This document shows, piece after piece, positions 9,202 to 18,112 of a DNA stretch of 64,000 nt. Below the pieces are notes generated by a model that saw only the letters and a list, made by a program, of their open reading frames with translations, was not told the origin of the DNA and searched no databases. Position 1 is the stretch's first letter. Each line of letters begins with the position of its first letter. This DNA comes from Planctomycetota bacterium (lineage in GTDB: Bacteria; Planctomycetota; Planctomycetia; Gemmatales; Gemmataceae): the NCBI GenBank assembly GCA_021807595.1, contig JAKBCS010000004.1, forward strand, positions 1 through 64,000, read 5' to 3'. A program made the position numbers and the translations under genes.

Positions 9202-9327
9202 TTGGAGGAGGGGATTGGGGCGACCGCGTCGTAAACCGTCCCACCGTCCCAGGCCGATCATTTGCTCTTGAAATCGTTGCGTTCTCCGACTATATCCCAG
9301 CGCGAATTGCCAAGGTTGGGAGCAAGC

Positions 9328-9858
9328 ATGAAGCGAATCGGGTGGCTAACGGCGCTGCTATTTCTGAGCGCGACGACCGGATGCGTCGAGCGCCGCTTCA
9401 CGGTCTTTTCCGACCCGCCCGGCGCGGTTTGTTATTACAATGGCCGTTATCTGGGTCCCACGCCGGCCGACGGCTATCTTATCTACTACGGCAAGCAGAA
9501 ATTCACGTTGATGAAGGAAGGCTACGAGACCTTGAACGTGGTGGAGCCTTACTATGCCCCCTGGTTCGATCTGCCCGGCATCGATTTTGTCACCGAGAAT
9601 ATCTATCCCTTTAAGCTGCGCGACGTGCGGCAGATTCACTACACCCTGCGTCCCTTGAAGTCGATTCCCCTGGAAGAGGTCCGCTCGCGGGCCGAAGAGC
9701 TGCGGTCGCGCGGCCAATACATCGGCATTCCCGCGCCGCCTCGGCCCGTGGCGTCCGCGCCTCCACCTCCGCCCCCTCCGCCGCCGGAGGGAACCTTGCC
9801 TGCGCCGCGTACCGTTCCCGATACGCCTCCGGTTGGATTCAACGCGCCCTCGCCTTGA
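9328..9858 (+). CDS. PEGA-domain lipoprotein
   Basis: The 176-residue product has a signal peptide ending in a lipobox-like TTGC at residues 16-19, so it is probably a lipoprotein. Immediately after it comes a PEGA-type surface domain: FTVFSDPPGA, YYNGRYLGPTP and a hydrophobic turn ending KEGYETL (about residues 24-75). The C-terminal third carries a proline-rich tract (about 147-165) that may span the cell envelope. The function is unknown; PEGA domains are thought to bind surface-layer or cell-wall components. ATG 9328 has GGGAG six bases upstream. The last 20 bases overlap the end of the convergent gene that follows. Confidence 0.82.
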   Translation: MKRIGWLTALLFLSATTGCVERRFTVFSDPPGAVCYYNGRYLGPTPADGYLIYYGKQKFTLMKEGYETLNVVEPYYAPWFDLPGIDFVTENIYPFKLRDVRQIHYTLRPLKSIPLEEVRSRAEELRSRGQYIGIPAPPRPVASAPPPPPPPPPEGTLPAPRTVPDTPPVGFNAPSP

Positions 9859-11332
9859 ACGAACCGAGCAGGGCTGTGAACTCTTCATCCCAAAAATCGT
9901 GGCGCTCCCACAGACAATCGCCGAATAGAACGATCGCACCCTCCGGTCGATTCACCACCGCGACGATGAGAAATCGTTCGAGGTCTTCCGTGCATTTCAT
10001 CCGCCATTTACTCAGATGGCCGGGTTCTTTACCGATGTCCGCATCGCGGTTCACGACGCCGTTCTTGTCCTTGATTGCCTCCATTTTCATCTGTTCGTAG
10101 AGCTTCTTCTCGCGCTGTTGAACGAAGTCGAGGGCCACAGCCGTCGCCGCCTTGAGATCGGCTTGCTTGGGCAGGACGAGAACCTGGAAGACGGCGTCTT
10201 TGCCGGCCAGGGGTTTGCGTTCGGGGTCCGGCTCGTGGCCGCGAAGCAAAAGATCGAGGGGGCCGTCGTCCTCTTCCGGCCTTTCCAGCGTCCACAGTCC
10301 TTTCACATAGGCGAGCCGATATTTCGCCTGTTTTCCCACAAACGGCAGCGTCTCGCGCGGCTTCTCTTTCCAGCCCCCGCGCTGATTCAGCGTCGCCAAT
10401 CCTTGCCGCAGCTTCGCCCAATCCGCTCGAATCGCCTCGCCGGTTTCTTGCAAGTCGCCCAACGGTGCCCAGGTGAAGAACCAATATCCTTGCCCGCGGT
10501 ACGTCATCGCGTAGCATTCGCCATTCATGGTCACCGAATCCACGGTGTCGCCCTGAAACTCCAGAACCCGCGCCGGTTGCCCCGCCAGACGCACTTCGTC
10601 GTCCCGCGGCTTAATCTCCCATTCGAGACCTTGAAAGTAAGTCTTCAGTTTGCCGAGTACCTCGTCGAGCATCTCGGCGTCGCTGGGCGAGCGGGTCCCG
10701 TAATCCCGAAACAAGATGCCCAGGTAGTTGTTGCTCTCGGTCGATTTCATGCCGATGTGAACATGCAACTTCATTTGGATGTCTTTATCGCGCTGCCAGG
10801 CCTTTCCTGGCATGGCGAATCGCGCGTTGTACTTCTCGGCCACGAATGCCGGATCGTCTTCGATTTGCGCCTTTTTGAAGAAATGCTTTAGCCACATGCC
10901 CGCCCAGACGGCCAGCGCGAGACCGAAGAGACCGGCGACGGCAAACACGACCCAGCGCGCCCCGTGCCGTTTCGCTTTCGGCTTGGCAAGGCGTTTCGCT
11001 CGAGGAACGACCACATCCGCCGTCGAAGAGAAATCCAAATGCGCCGCTGCCGGAGGCGATTGCACGGGAACGGCGAGGGGCACGTTCGGCGAAGCGATGG
11101 GCCGAGCGATCGGTACTTGAGGCGGCGGCGGTGGAGGCGGCGCGGCGGCGGTTGAGCTGGGAGGTGGAATCGTCTTCTTTCCCGCATTGGGGCGAGCAAT
11201 TTCAGTCGAGCTGGTAGCAAAGTGGAACACCGTGCCGCACTTGGGACAAACCAGCTTCGCTGCTCCCTTTATGGCAGTGGAGGCAAACGAATGCGTGCAG
11301 ACAGGGTTGGGACACGGATACGTCGCATGCAT
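9839..11332 (-). CDS. Membrane-anchored protein with N-terminal zinc-ribbon
   Basis: This 497-residue protein of unknown function starts with a small Cys-rich finger (YPCPNPVC then LVCPKCGTVF, residues 6-38), of the kind found at the N-terminus of many planctomycete and deltaproteobacterial membrane proteins. A Pro/Ala-rich linker with a run of prolines follows (55-100). A single transmembrane helix is near residues 127-147, preceded by a Lys/Arg-rich stop (AKRLAKPKAKRHG). The remaining 350 residues are a soluble domain presumed to lie outside the cytoplasm. I recognise no catalytic motif there. The finger may sense or bind zinc on the cytoplasmic side. The gene ends inside the PEGA gene tail. 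Confidence 0.8.
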   Translation of the reverse strand: MHATYPCPNPVCTHSFASTAIKGAAKLVCPKCGTVFHFATSSTEIARPNAGKKTIPPPSSTAAAPPPPPPPQVPIARPIASPNVPLAVPVQSPPAAAHLDFSSTADVVVPRAKRLAKPKAKRHGARWVVFAVAGLFGLALAVWAGMWLKHFFKKAQIEDDPAFVAEKYNARFAMPGKAWQRDKDIQMKLHVHIGMKSTESNNYLGILFRDYGTRSPSDAEMLDEVLGKLKTYFQGLEWEIKPRDDEVRLAGQPARVLEFQGDTVDSVTMNGECYAMTYRGQGYWFFTWAPLGDLQETGEAIRADWAKLRQGLATLNQRGGWKEKPRETLPFVGKQAKYRLAYVKGLWTLERPEEDDGPLDLLLRGHEPDPERKPLAGKDAVFQVLVLPKQADLKAATAVALDFVQQREKKLYEQMKMEAIKDKNGVVNRDADIGKEPGHLSKWRMKCTEDLERFLIVAVVNRPEGAIVLFGDCLWERHDFWDEEFTALLGSFKARAR

Positions 11333-11510
11333 GGTCGGCGCTTCATTACGGAGTCGTTGAAATCCTCCCTATAGTGTAGCGGGTTCCACGAATGGCGTCT
11401 CCACCTCGCGCTCGACGCCGCGACTTCCTCCATCGACCCGAATCGTCCGCGAAAGATGTCCTAGCTCTCGCGGACGATTCCGGGGCGCATCGCTTGGTAG
11501 AGCCTACCGT

Positions 11511-12191
11511 TTAGCGTTTCTCGCGGTCGATGGGCGGCGGGCCTCCCGGTCCGCGACCCCCGCGTCCGCCAGGACCCCCGCGTCCACCAGGACCACCAGG
11601 ACCACCAGGACCACCAGGACCGAAGCCTTGGCGCATTTCTTTGAGTTGGCTCTTTTGTTCGTCGCTCAGAATCTTGCCGAGTTTGTCATCGACGTCTTTC
11701 TGCAATGCCTCAAGCTGTTTCTTCTGCTTGTCGCTGAGCTTCAAGCGGTCTTGCAAGAAAGGCGGTAAGATCTGTCCCGGAGGCGGCGGGCCGAATCCAC
11801 CCGGACCACCTCGCCCCCCCGGCCCTCCCGGAGGGGGGCCAAATCCGCCCCGACCACCGGGAGGCCCGAAGCCGCCTCGCCCTTTATCCTGTGGGGCTTC
11901 GTTATCTCCGGCCATGCTCTTGGCCAATGTCGTTAGCTCTTCTTTGGTCACCACGCCGTCTTTATTGGCGTCGGCACGAACGAACAACCGCAGCAGACGG
12001 CGATCCCCGATCTCTTCCTTGGTGAGTTTGCCGTCCTTGTTCTTGTCGAACGCCATCATGCGCGCGACGAGATCGTTGCTCGCCGCTCTGCCGTCTTTGC
12101 TCGGCGGGCGGTCTTTGGGTTGCTGGGCGACGGCCAGCGTCAGCAGGCCGAAGCTAAGACTGAGAACGGTGAATCCACAAACCAGACGCAT
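11511..12191 (-). CDS. Secreted EF-hand protein with Gly/Pro-rich linkers
   Basis: The 226-residue product has a cleavable signal peptide (about residues 1-22, ending AVAQQ). Two EF-hand calcium loops follow: DKNKDGKLTKEE (about 49-60) and DANKDGVVTKEE (about 73-84). The rest alternates between low-complexity Gly/Pro/Phe tracts and one amphipathic helical block (KLSDKQKKQLEALQKDVD) like the helical repeats in Spy-like or zinc-resistance proteins. Calcium binding is expected from the loops; the physiological role is unknown. AAGGAG sits eight bases before ATG 12191. The repetitive G-P-G tract makes sequence errors or length variation likely here. Confidence 0.88.
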   Translation of the reverse strand: MRLVCGFTVLSLSFGLLTLAVAQQPKDRPPSKDGRAASNDLVARMMAFDKNKDGKLTKEEIGDRRLLRLFVRADANKDGVVTKEELTTLAKSMAGDNEAPQDKGRGGFGPPGGRGGFGPPPGGPGGRGGPGGFGPPPPGQILPPFLQDRLKLSDKQKKQLEALQKDVDDKLGKILSDEQKSQLKEMRQGFGPGGPGGPGGPGGRGGPGGRGGRGPGGPPPIDREKR

Positions 12192-12242
12192 GGTCTTCTC
12201 CTTGAGACAAAAGTCATCTGTAGAGTATCTAAAAACTTTTAC

Positions 12243-12929
12243 CTATTTGCGCTTCGCCTCGGGGCCTTCCGGAGGCGTGACGCCGAGTACGATGTCGAAT
12301 TGAGCCGATAGTTCGCCGAGTTTCGATTTTTCAATCGGCTTGAAATCGACCAACACCAACTCGCGGTCGAGAGGATCGCGGATACCGCGGAAGATGCCGT
12401 CTTGCCCGTTTTGAGGATGTCCATTGATAAAGAGCTGCGTGGTCAACAACTCTCGGCTTCCCTTCTTGACGCGGACGTGGATGTGCGGCGTGCGTCCGGG
12501 ATAGGGAACCGGCTTGATCGTGCGGAAGTAATACTCGCCCCTGCCGCTGGCGGCGCAGCGTCCGAAACCTTGGAAATTGGTATCGCGCTGACGTCGGCCG
12601 CTGTCGGCGGTGTGAAGATAGACGCCCTTGTTATCGACCTGCCAGATTTCCACGACGACGCCGCGCACGGGTTCGCCACTGGCACTGAGAACGCGACCGG
12701 TTAAATGGGTGATCTCTCCGACTGCCGGCGTGATGGCATCGTTCACCACGATCAGATCGTTGTCGGTGTCGAGAGGCAGCTTGTCGGGATAAAACGGTCC
12801 TTCGGTCATGCGCGGCGTGCGCGACAGTTCTTCGGCCAAGACGCCGGGAGCGAAGAGCGCCAAAGTTCCCAGCGTCATTCCGCCACGCAGAAGGTTCCGC
12901 CGGTTCATCGGAGTATCCATCGACAACAT
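12243..12929 (-). CDS. Intradiol ring-cleavage dioxygenase family protein, exported
   Basis: Members are non-haem Fe(III) enzymes that cleave catechols between the hydroxyls. The likely Tyr/Tyr/His/His iron ligands are present: Tyr104 (GVYLH), Tyr143 (VPYPG), His149 and His151 (TPHIHV). The N-terminus NRRNLLRGG followed by a hydrophobic stretch is a twin-arginine-type signal, so the enzyme probably acts outside the cytoplasm, which is typical of the secreted planctomycete and actinobacterial group rather than of benzoate-pathway enzymes. No other aromatic-degradation gene is nearby, so the substrate is unknown. ATG 12929 has AGGAG eight bases upstream; ATG 12908 would still leave the twin arginines. 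Confidence 0.88.
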   Translation of the reverse strand: MLSMDTPMNRRNLLRGGMTLGTLALFAPGVLAEELSRTPRMTEGPFYPDKLPLDTDNDLIVVNDAITPAVGEITHLTGRVLSASGEPVRGVVVEIWQVDNKGVYLHTADSGRRQRDTNFQGFGRCAASGRGEYYFRTIKPVPYPGRTPHIHVRVKKGSRELLTTQLFINGHPQNGQDGIFRGIRDPLDRELVLVDFKPIEKSKLGELSAQFDIVLGVTPPEGPEAKRK

Positions 12930-13143
12930 CGGTTCATCTCCTCGTACAAGAAGGGATACGGTCGCGCCGTACTGTTCTCTATACGCCAAGGAACGAAAGT
13001 CCCCGCGAAGGTGCCGATCATTTTAATGGACATTGAGGCGTTCGTCTCGTCGAAGAGCCGTGCGGGGGTCGGCTTGCGGCATCATTGCCAGCGATATACT
13101 ATCGAAAGGTGTCGTTCCCTCGTCGGCTCTCCGGAACAACCGA

Positions 13144-14376
13144 ATGGCCATCGCAACCGCTCGCGGATTCGTCGAGACCTTGCGCTGCTACCGCATATTG
13201 GAAGCGGAGCAACTCGACGAAGTGGAGCGCTCGCTGCCGACTCGTCCCGACGATGCCTTGGCTCTGGCCCGCGAACTGCTTCGACTCGGTTGGCTCACCG
13301 CCTATCAAGTGAATTGCATTTTCAAAGATCGTGCCGCCGATCTGGTACTCGGCCATTATTTGCTACTCGAACGACTCGGCGAAGGAGGCATGGGACAGGT
13401 CTTCAAAGCCCGCGAGACGCGCCTCGGACGCATTGTTGCCCTCAAAGTGCTGCGAAAAGAACGCATCGGCAAATCGGATATTGTCCATCGTTTTTATCAA
13501 GAGATTCAGGCGTGCGCGTGCCTGTCGCATCCCAACGTGGTTCACGCCTACGATGCCGAGCGGATCGGTGCGTCGCACGTTTTTGCGATGGAGTACGTCG
13601 AAGGAATCGATTTGTCGCGTCTGGTGAAGCAGAGCGGTTCGATGTCGGTGCTGGAGGCGTGCGATTGCATCCGGCAAGTTGCGTTGGGGTTACAGCACAT
13701 CCACGAAAGCGGCATGGTCCACCGCGACATCAAGCCGGCCAATCTGATGCGATCCAAAGCTGGGGTTGTCAAAATACTCGACATGGGGCTGGCCCGGCTC
13801 CGCGAGGAAGAGGAAGGAGAGACCCAAGCAAAACGCCTGACGCGATTGGGCATCGTCATGGGAACCATCGACTTTATCGCCCCGGAACAGGCCATCGACT
13901 CGCGCCGCGCCGACATCCGCTCCGATCTTTATAGTCTGGGCTGCACCTTCTATTATCTGCTCGTCGGCCGTCCTCCATTCTCCGGCGACGATCTAATGGC
14001 CAAGCTGCTGGCCCACTCCTGCGACACCGCCGCGCCCCTCCTAAGTCTGCGTCCCGAAATACCCGTGCCTCTCTCCGCGCTCGTCGACAAGCTCATGGCC
14101 AAGCGTCCCGACGAGCGCTATCAAACTCCGGCGGAATTGATCGTCGATTTGGCCGCCTTCTTGCCGCAGCCGATCTCCCGCCCCATACCCATTGTCTCGG
14201 TGCCGCCGAACGACGACGCGCCGTCGCCGTTCGCCGATTTGGTCTCCGTCGACCCAAGGAAAATCGAATCGCCGCGCCTCTTCTCGAAGCAACCATCCCG
14301 ACGATTCCCTCTTTGGGTTCTCGCCGTCGTCGCGTTATCGCTACTGCTCATAGCGTTGCTTGTATGTCTCGTGTGA
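13144..14376 (+). CDS. Hanks-type Ser/Thr protein kinase with C-terminal membrane anchor
   Basis: This 410-residue kinase has an N-terminal helical module of about 70 residues, common on planctomycete kinases, then a full catalytic domain: Gly loop GEGGMG (79-84), ATP lysine Lys101 in ALKVL, catalytic loop HRDIKPAN (193-200), Mg loop DMG (213-215, in place of DFG) and APEQ (246-249). A Pro-rich juxtamembrane segment follows, and a single transmembrane helix closes the protein (about 386-408) with almost nothing after it. There is therefore no extracellular sensor domain, so input is probably cytoplasmic or via partner proteins. The start is ATG 13144; the ribosome-binding site is weak, and an in-frame extension to 13033 lacks support. 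Confidence 0.92.
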   Translation: MAIATARGFVETLRCYRILEAEQLDEVERSLPTRPDDALALARELLRLGWLTAYQVNCIFKDRAADLVLGHYLLLERLGEGGMGQVFKARETRLGRIVALKVLRKERIGKSDIVHRFYQEIQACACLSHPNVVHAYDAERIGASHVFAMEYVEGIDLSRLVKQSGSMSVLEACDCIRQVALGLQHIHESGMVHRDIKPANLMRSKAGVVKILDMGLARLREEEEGETQAKRLTRLGIVMGTIDFIAPEQAIDSRRADIRSDLYSLGCTFYYLLVGRPPFSGDDLMAKLLAHSCDTAAPLLSLRPEIPVPLSALVDKLMAKRPDERYQTPAELIVDLAAFLPQPISRPIPIVSVPPNDDAPSPFADLVSVDPRKIESPRLFSKQPSRRFPLWVLAVVALSLLLIALLVCLV

Positions 14377-14441
14377 TCCGCGCCGTCGGAGATCGCGTTG
14401 GATTCTTTTCTTGAGTGCGCCCAACCGTATAGCGACACACT

Positions 14442-14470
14442 CCTCTCCCTTGTACTCAGGAGAGAGGGGA
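14442..14470. repeat. Family-A palindrome
   Basis: An inverted repeat with arms CCTCTCC / GAGAGGGG and centre GTACTCAGG lies 66 bases after the kinase stop codon. The rest of the 292-base gap up to the next gene is G/T-rich sequence without a recognisable feature. Confidence 0.75.
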
Positions 14471-14668
14471 GAATCCGAGAGTAGCGCTGTACGATTTGGC
14501 GACCGGATTGTGGGTTTGTGGCTGTGGGTTGGTGCGAGGGTTTGGGTTTGAGATGTAACGATTCTTGCTCTTGTTTTCTCCTCGAGCGGTCGATATGCCT
14601 TCCGTCCGCCGTTTGCCTCGGAATCGTTGTGAACCGAGGCGCTCGTTGGCCTTCTTCCACGAGCTACC

Positions 14669-15589
14669 ATGAACGTATTCTCTATCCCCCCTCGGTTCGG
14701 CACAGCGTTCTTCGTGTTTTGCGGGTTCGCGGTGCTTGCCGCGCCCTCCACGGCGCAGATGCCGGCGTCTGAGGATACTTCCCTCCTCCGCATGTGGGAG
14801 ACTAATCTCGCGTCGAGTACCGCGCTCTCGGAATCGGCGGCAGCCTCGAGCAATCGCATCCCGCGCTTGCATCTGTTTCGCATCGCGCCGGGATTCCTCG
14901 CCGATCCAATCGGGATGCAAGACGACGATTTCGATCTGCCGGGAGTCGCTCACTTTCCCGGAACCAACGCGGCTGCTGCGACGGTCGAAAACGCGGGGCC
15001 GGAGTGGATTCAATTCGGCATGGGCGCGGACAATCCGTACTTCGATTTACGTCGTCCGGGTGATCCAGGCGGTTTCGGCTATTATCGCGTCAACTCGCAG
15101 GTGACGCTCTTCGATTCGGCCACGACGAGTTGCTCGATCGGCGTTCAAGCGGTGACGCCCACCGGCTCGCAGTTCGGCGGATTGCCCAACGGGCCTACCG
15201 TGTTCAGCCCATCGTTTGGCGTTTTCCACGCCGTCAACGACCGACTCGCCTTGCAAGGATTCGTTTCCAAGAACGTGCCCCTGAGCAACGCCAGTGACAT
15301 TGGGGCCTATCCGCTGCGGCGCAATTTCCAATACGGCCTGGCATTGCAACATCCGCTTCTCGACGAGGGACCGGAGAGTCTGCGCAATCTCTATTTCTCG
15401 CTGGGCGCGCTGGGCCAATTCGCCTCCACTCGCGACAGTCTTCGTTGGCTGCCCAACTACGATCTGTTGCCCGGATTGACTTGGCACCTCAACGAGAGCT
15501 GGTGGGTTTCCAGCGCGGTCCTGTTTCCACTCGGTCCCGCCCGCACCGCGCCCGGCCAGTGGCAACTCACCTGCGCACTTCAATTTTAG
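14669..15589 (+). CDS. Exported protein, possibly outer-membrane beta-barrel
   Basis: The 306-residue product has a clear signal peptide (about residues 1-30, ending APSTAQM). The mature part is rich in alternating hydrophobic/polar strands, aromatic residues and Gly/Asn turns, and ends in a phenylalanine (CALQF), as many outer-membrane barrel proteins do. I recognise no catalytic motif. Planctomycetes carry many such proteins of unknown function. The assignment as a barrel is inferred from composition only; a soluble periplasmic beta-sandwich is the alternative. The ribosome-binding site (CACGAG) is weak. It stands alone, followed by 930 bases without a gene. Confidence 0.72.
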   Translation: MNVFSIPPRFGTAFFVFCGFAVLAAPSTAQMPASEDTSLLRMWETNLASSTALSESAAASSNRIPRLHLFRIAPGFLADPIGMQDDDFDLPGVAHFPGTNAAAATVENAGPEWIQFGMGADNPYFDLRRPGDPGGFGYYRVNSQVTLFDSATTSCSIGVQAVTPTGSQFGGLPNGPTVFSPSFGVFHAVNDRLALQGFVSKNVPLSNASDIGAYPLRRNFQYGLALQHPLLDEGPESLRNLYFSLGALGQFASTRDSLRWLPNYDLLPGLTWHLNESWWVSSAVLFPLGPARTAPGQWQLTCALQF

Positions 15590-16520
15590 TGCCAACAGAA
15601 AAAAGGCGAACGAAAAGCGTCGGCCCCCGATGTTCCATAAGTCAGCGGGCTAACGGCACAGCGCTACTCGTGCGAAGCGAAACGACGGAACTCATTGTCC
15701 GCAATCACGTTACATAATCTCCCTTGCACTCAGAGGATAGGGGCGAGTGAGAACTTGTGATATAATTCAGATGTGGCACAGATGAATAGGTCGTCGTTTT
15801 GAATTTCGAGGATACGGACACATGACACACGCAACTTCCTGAGATCGATTCGCGTCCCGCCAACGCCACGCCATCACCGCGTGTTCGTAAGTGGGGATCA
15901 CCGTCATGCCGCTGGAGGATTTGCTGACGCCCGAACCATCTGGCAGTTCGTGCAAGGTCTGGACTTAACCTCCTTTTCTTGGTCAATCTTTCTCGGTTAG
16001 CCGCGACGCGCCAGCGGAGCGCGTTTGGGTGCGCGAACGGGCTCCGCCGGCGCATCGCGGCTAACCAAACGCAGGAGGTTATCGCGATATATCCACAAAC
16101 AGAGTACGTTAATACTGAATCCAAATCCGTTTGGCTAGGATAATCTCCGTATCCGCCGGTAGATCGAGTGGCAAAGAACGCCAGCCCCTTGTAGCTGGTC
16201 AAGTATTGATAGTTCGTTCGGAAAAGTCCCTCCGGTCGAACGAGCTACCAACGCCGCCTGCTGGCGCGCCACGATGTTACGGAAAGCATCTCGGTCTGCC
16301 TGCACGATGACGCCGGATGCCTCGATCACTTCGGGGTTGCGGATGCCGCGCCTGGGAAGACTCCCTCGGTTCCCGCGCTCCCGATACCGTCTCGCTGCTC
16401 AGCGGGCATAAGCCCAGTATCGCTCGGATGAGGAATCCGTGTGATCCGACCGCCGGTCACAGCGATCTCCTTGCCGAACACCAAGCTCCCAAGAAACGCG
16501 AGGCTCGGACGGACGCGGAG
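15590..16520. other. Gene-poor stretch with repeats and possible decayed coding sequence
   Basis: About 930 bases hold no gene I can support. The stretch contains a degenerate family-A palindrome near 15719-15743 and a family-B palindrome at 15996-16066. On the minus strand at 16135-16329 a short frame has protein-like composition (from GTG 16329), but it has no ribosome-binding site and no family I recognise; a second such stretch is at 15767-15955. These could be remains of degraded genes. The region is a plausible site of insertion and decay. Confidence 0.5.
15996..16066. repeat. Family-B palindrome
   Basis: The left arm reads GGTTAGCCGCGACGCG and the right arm CGCATCGCGGCTAACC, with a GC-rich spacer of about 38 bases that is itself partly self-complementary. 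Other copies lie at 20921, 24972, 33689 (half) and 62578 (half), with a diverged relative at 43324. No direct-repeat target duplication is obvious. Confidence 0.85.
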
Positions 16521-16871
16521 TCACTTCTTCGACGGCGTTTCGTTGGCGGCTTTGAGTTGCCTGACTGCGGCCAGCGTTTTCTCTGGATCTTTTAATGCAG
16601 CCGTTTCGCAGCCTTTGCAGCACAGGAAGACCGGCTGATTCTTAACCGTCACCTTAAAGGGCTTGCCCATCTTGCCGAGACGATTTTCTGGTTCCACGGC
16701 GCAGTACTTCTGCGCCTCCGCCAACCTTCGATCCTCGGGATCGAGTTTATCCAGTGCCGCCCCGATCTTCGTCTCCTCATTCGGAGGAGCGACGGGTGGG
16801 CGGCCGGTACATCCCAGAGCGAGACAACTCGAAAGGATAGCCAACGGCATCCATCGATGGATCAATTGCAT
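16521..16871 (-). CDS. Small lipoprotein with CCxxC metal-binding-type motif
   Basis: The 116-residue product has a lipoprotein signal (ILSSCLALGCTG, lipobox Cys near residue 21). The mature domain carries a single Cys (KYCAVEPENRLGKMGKPF), then a beta hairpin KVTVKNQPVFL directly followed by CCKGCE (about residues 82-87) and a C-terminal helix. This pattern resembles the YHS/TRASH-like domains that bind soft metals such as copper and is widespread in planctomycete exported proteins; metal binding here is inferred. ATG 16871 has AAGGAG nine bases upstream, and the in-frame extension to 17033 crosses a terminator hairpin. Confidence 0.8.
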   Translation of the reverse strand: MQLIHRWMPLAILSSCLALGCTGRPPVAPPNEETKIGAALDKLDPEDRRLAEAQKYCAVEPENRLGKMGKPFKVTVKNQPVFLCCKGCETAALKDPEKTLAAVRQLKAANETPSKK

Positions 16872-16979
16872 GTGTGTCTCCTTGCAGCGGTAGACGCTTA
16901 CCCAATCGTTATGATAGCAGATCTGCGTGCCGACAGAGTGCATTGAGGCAGGAGAGAACCAATCGTCGACCCAAAAACG

Positions 16980-17026
16980 AAATCGGCGTGGAGGGCGAGA
17001 AATCTCGCGCCCTCCACGCCGATTTT
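16980..17026 (-). terminator. Rho-independent terminator (minus strand)
   Basis: A near-perfect inverted repeat of about 21 bases per arm (ATCGGCGTGGAGGGCGAGA and its complement, with a two-base bulge) is followed on the minus strand by TTTCGTTTTT. It lies 18 bases after the stop of the minus-strand gene at 17044-17469 and fits as its terminator. Confidence 0.85.
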
Positions 17027-17043
17027 GAGGCAATTAAGATTGT

Positions 17044-17469
17044 TTATCTCACATAAGACGGTTCGTCTTTGTCGTAGTACATGAAGAAATCGCGCGGACT
17101 ACGAGCGTAGGGGTGCGTCGGAAACATCGGCGGACAGCTTTGCGGGTTCGCTCCTGGAACAAAGCCGACCGAATTGGGCATGCCCGGCATGCCGGGTGCG
17201 CCGGAGACACCAGGCGCTCCAGGCGCGCCGGGCATTCGTTGGGGGGGTGGGCCGGGAACCATGCCCTGAAACGGCGGATACGGCGGACGAAGACAGTACG
17301 CCGGCCCATAGGTTAGACCGCATGGGCTGGTCCAATAGAATCCCGGACCACAGGCATCTGGATTTTGGGGGATCGAGGGATAATAGCAACCTGCATAGTG
17401 TTGGGCCTGCGCCAGGCTCGCACCGAGCAGCAAGCTCACCACGGCCCCGTACACAAGGTTCCGTCTCAT
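17044..17469 (-). CDS. Small secreted Pro/Gly-rich protein
   Basis: The 141-residue product has a signal peptide (residues 1-22, ending LAQAQ). The mature part has four scattered Cys in an aromatic-rich first half and a low-complexity tract of the type PGAPGxPGMPG near residues 78-100. It ends in YARSPRDFFMYYDKDEP, a tail I also associate with small exported planctomycete proteins. Function is unknown; a structural envelope or matrix role is only a guess. A good AAAGGAG precedes ATG 17469. The terminator hairpin follows the stop codon. Confidence 0.75.
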   Translation of the reverse strand: MRRNLVYGAVVSLLLGASLAQAQHYAGCYYPSIPQNPDACGPGFYWTSPCGLTYGPAYCLRPPYPPFQGMVPGPPPQRMPGAPGAPGVSGAPGMPGMPNSVGFVPGANPQSCPPMFPTHPYARSPRDFFMYYDKDEPSYVR

Positions 17470-17627
17470 CTTTGCGACTCCTTTCGGAAGGAATGTGCGG
17501 ATAGGGAAGCGCTTGGCTTCGTACCATAGCCTACCTCACGAATGGGTTGTCGCGCGGCGAATGCGGATAGATTCGTCACTTTTTGAAGGCGGTGGCGCGG
17601 GTGGTGCGGGTGATAGGAAATGAAAGA

Positions 17628-17655
17628 GGCCAGCTCTCGGTAGCCGAGAGCTGGC
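17628..17655 (-). terminator. Hairpin terminator (minus strand)
   Basis: A perfect stem GGCCAGCTCTCGG / CCGAGAGCTGGCC with a two-base loop is followed on the minus strand by a T-rich run (TCTTTCATTTCC). It lies 28 bases beyond the stop of the gene at 17684-18112. Confidence 0.75.
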
Positions 17656-17683
17656 CCTGAAACCCGAATATCAGGTGGGCGAA

Positions 17684-18112
17684 TTAATAACCGCCCGGAC
17701 CCGGCATCATGCCAGGGGCGCATCCGGGACCGGTCGGAGCGCCGCTGAGGCAAGCGTTGGGGGCGGCCCATTGCATGCCCGGCACGACGAAGACCGGAGC
17801 GTAGTTGACGCGACCGCAGCTTCCGCCCGGGCCGCCGCAACCAGCGTTGATCTGATAGCCATGGTTCTTGTAGTACGCCACCCAATCGATATGATCGAGA
17901 GCGCAATAGTAGTTTTTCAGAGCGTCGTAGTAGTCGTGCCAGAACTTTTGCAGGCGCTCTTCTTCGGCCGTTAGGCACTTGTAACGCTTGGCGAAGATGT
18001 TCCAGGTGGGTTGGTAGCCGCTGTAGGTCAGCGAACTCCAGCTCGCGTGCGATTGATTGGCGCTCAGAGCAAATCCCAACACGGCGCAAACCATCAAGCC
18101 GATCCGTTTCAT
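17684..18112 (-). CDS. Small secreted Cys- and aromatic-rich protein
   Basis: The 142-residue product has a signal peptide (about residues 1-24, ending QSHAS). The mature protein has a helical block rich in Tyr/Trp (FWHDYYDALKNYYCALDHI, about residues 58-76) and then a Gly/Pro-rich C-terminus with several Cys (GCGGPGGSCG). It belongs with the exported proteins of unknown function common in this phylum. ATG 18112 has AAAGGAG six bases upstream; an in-frame ATG at 18127 is less well placed. It and the gene at 17044 share orientation and style but each has its own terminator, so they are separate units. Confidence 0.75.
   Translation of the reverse strand: MKRIGLMVCAVLGFALSANQSHASWSSLTYSGYQPTWNIFAKRYKCLTAEEERLQKFWHDYYDALKNYYCALDHIDWVAYYKNHGYQINAGCGGPGGSCGRVNYAPVFVVPGMQWAAPNACLSGAPTGPGCAPGMMPGPGGY

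Noticed and set aside
11530..12303. Long plus-strand frame antisense to the EF-hand gene
   Set aside because: Its Pro/Gly/Arg runs are the antisense of the Gly/Pro tracts; it lacks a ribosome-binding site, while the minus frame has a signal peptide and EF-hand loops.
15705..16202. Possible minus-strand gene of 165 codons
   Set aside because: No ribosome-binding site or family, and it crosses a family-A and a family-B repeat. At most decayed sequence.
16135..16329. Short minus-strand frame with protein-like composition
   Set aside because: Only a GTG start, no Shine-Dalgarno, no recognised domain; kept only as a note in the gene-poor stretch.
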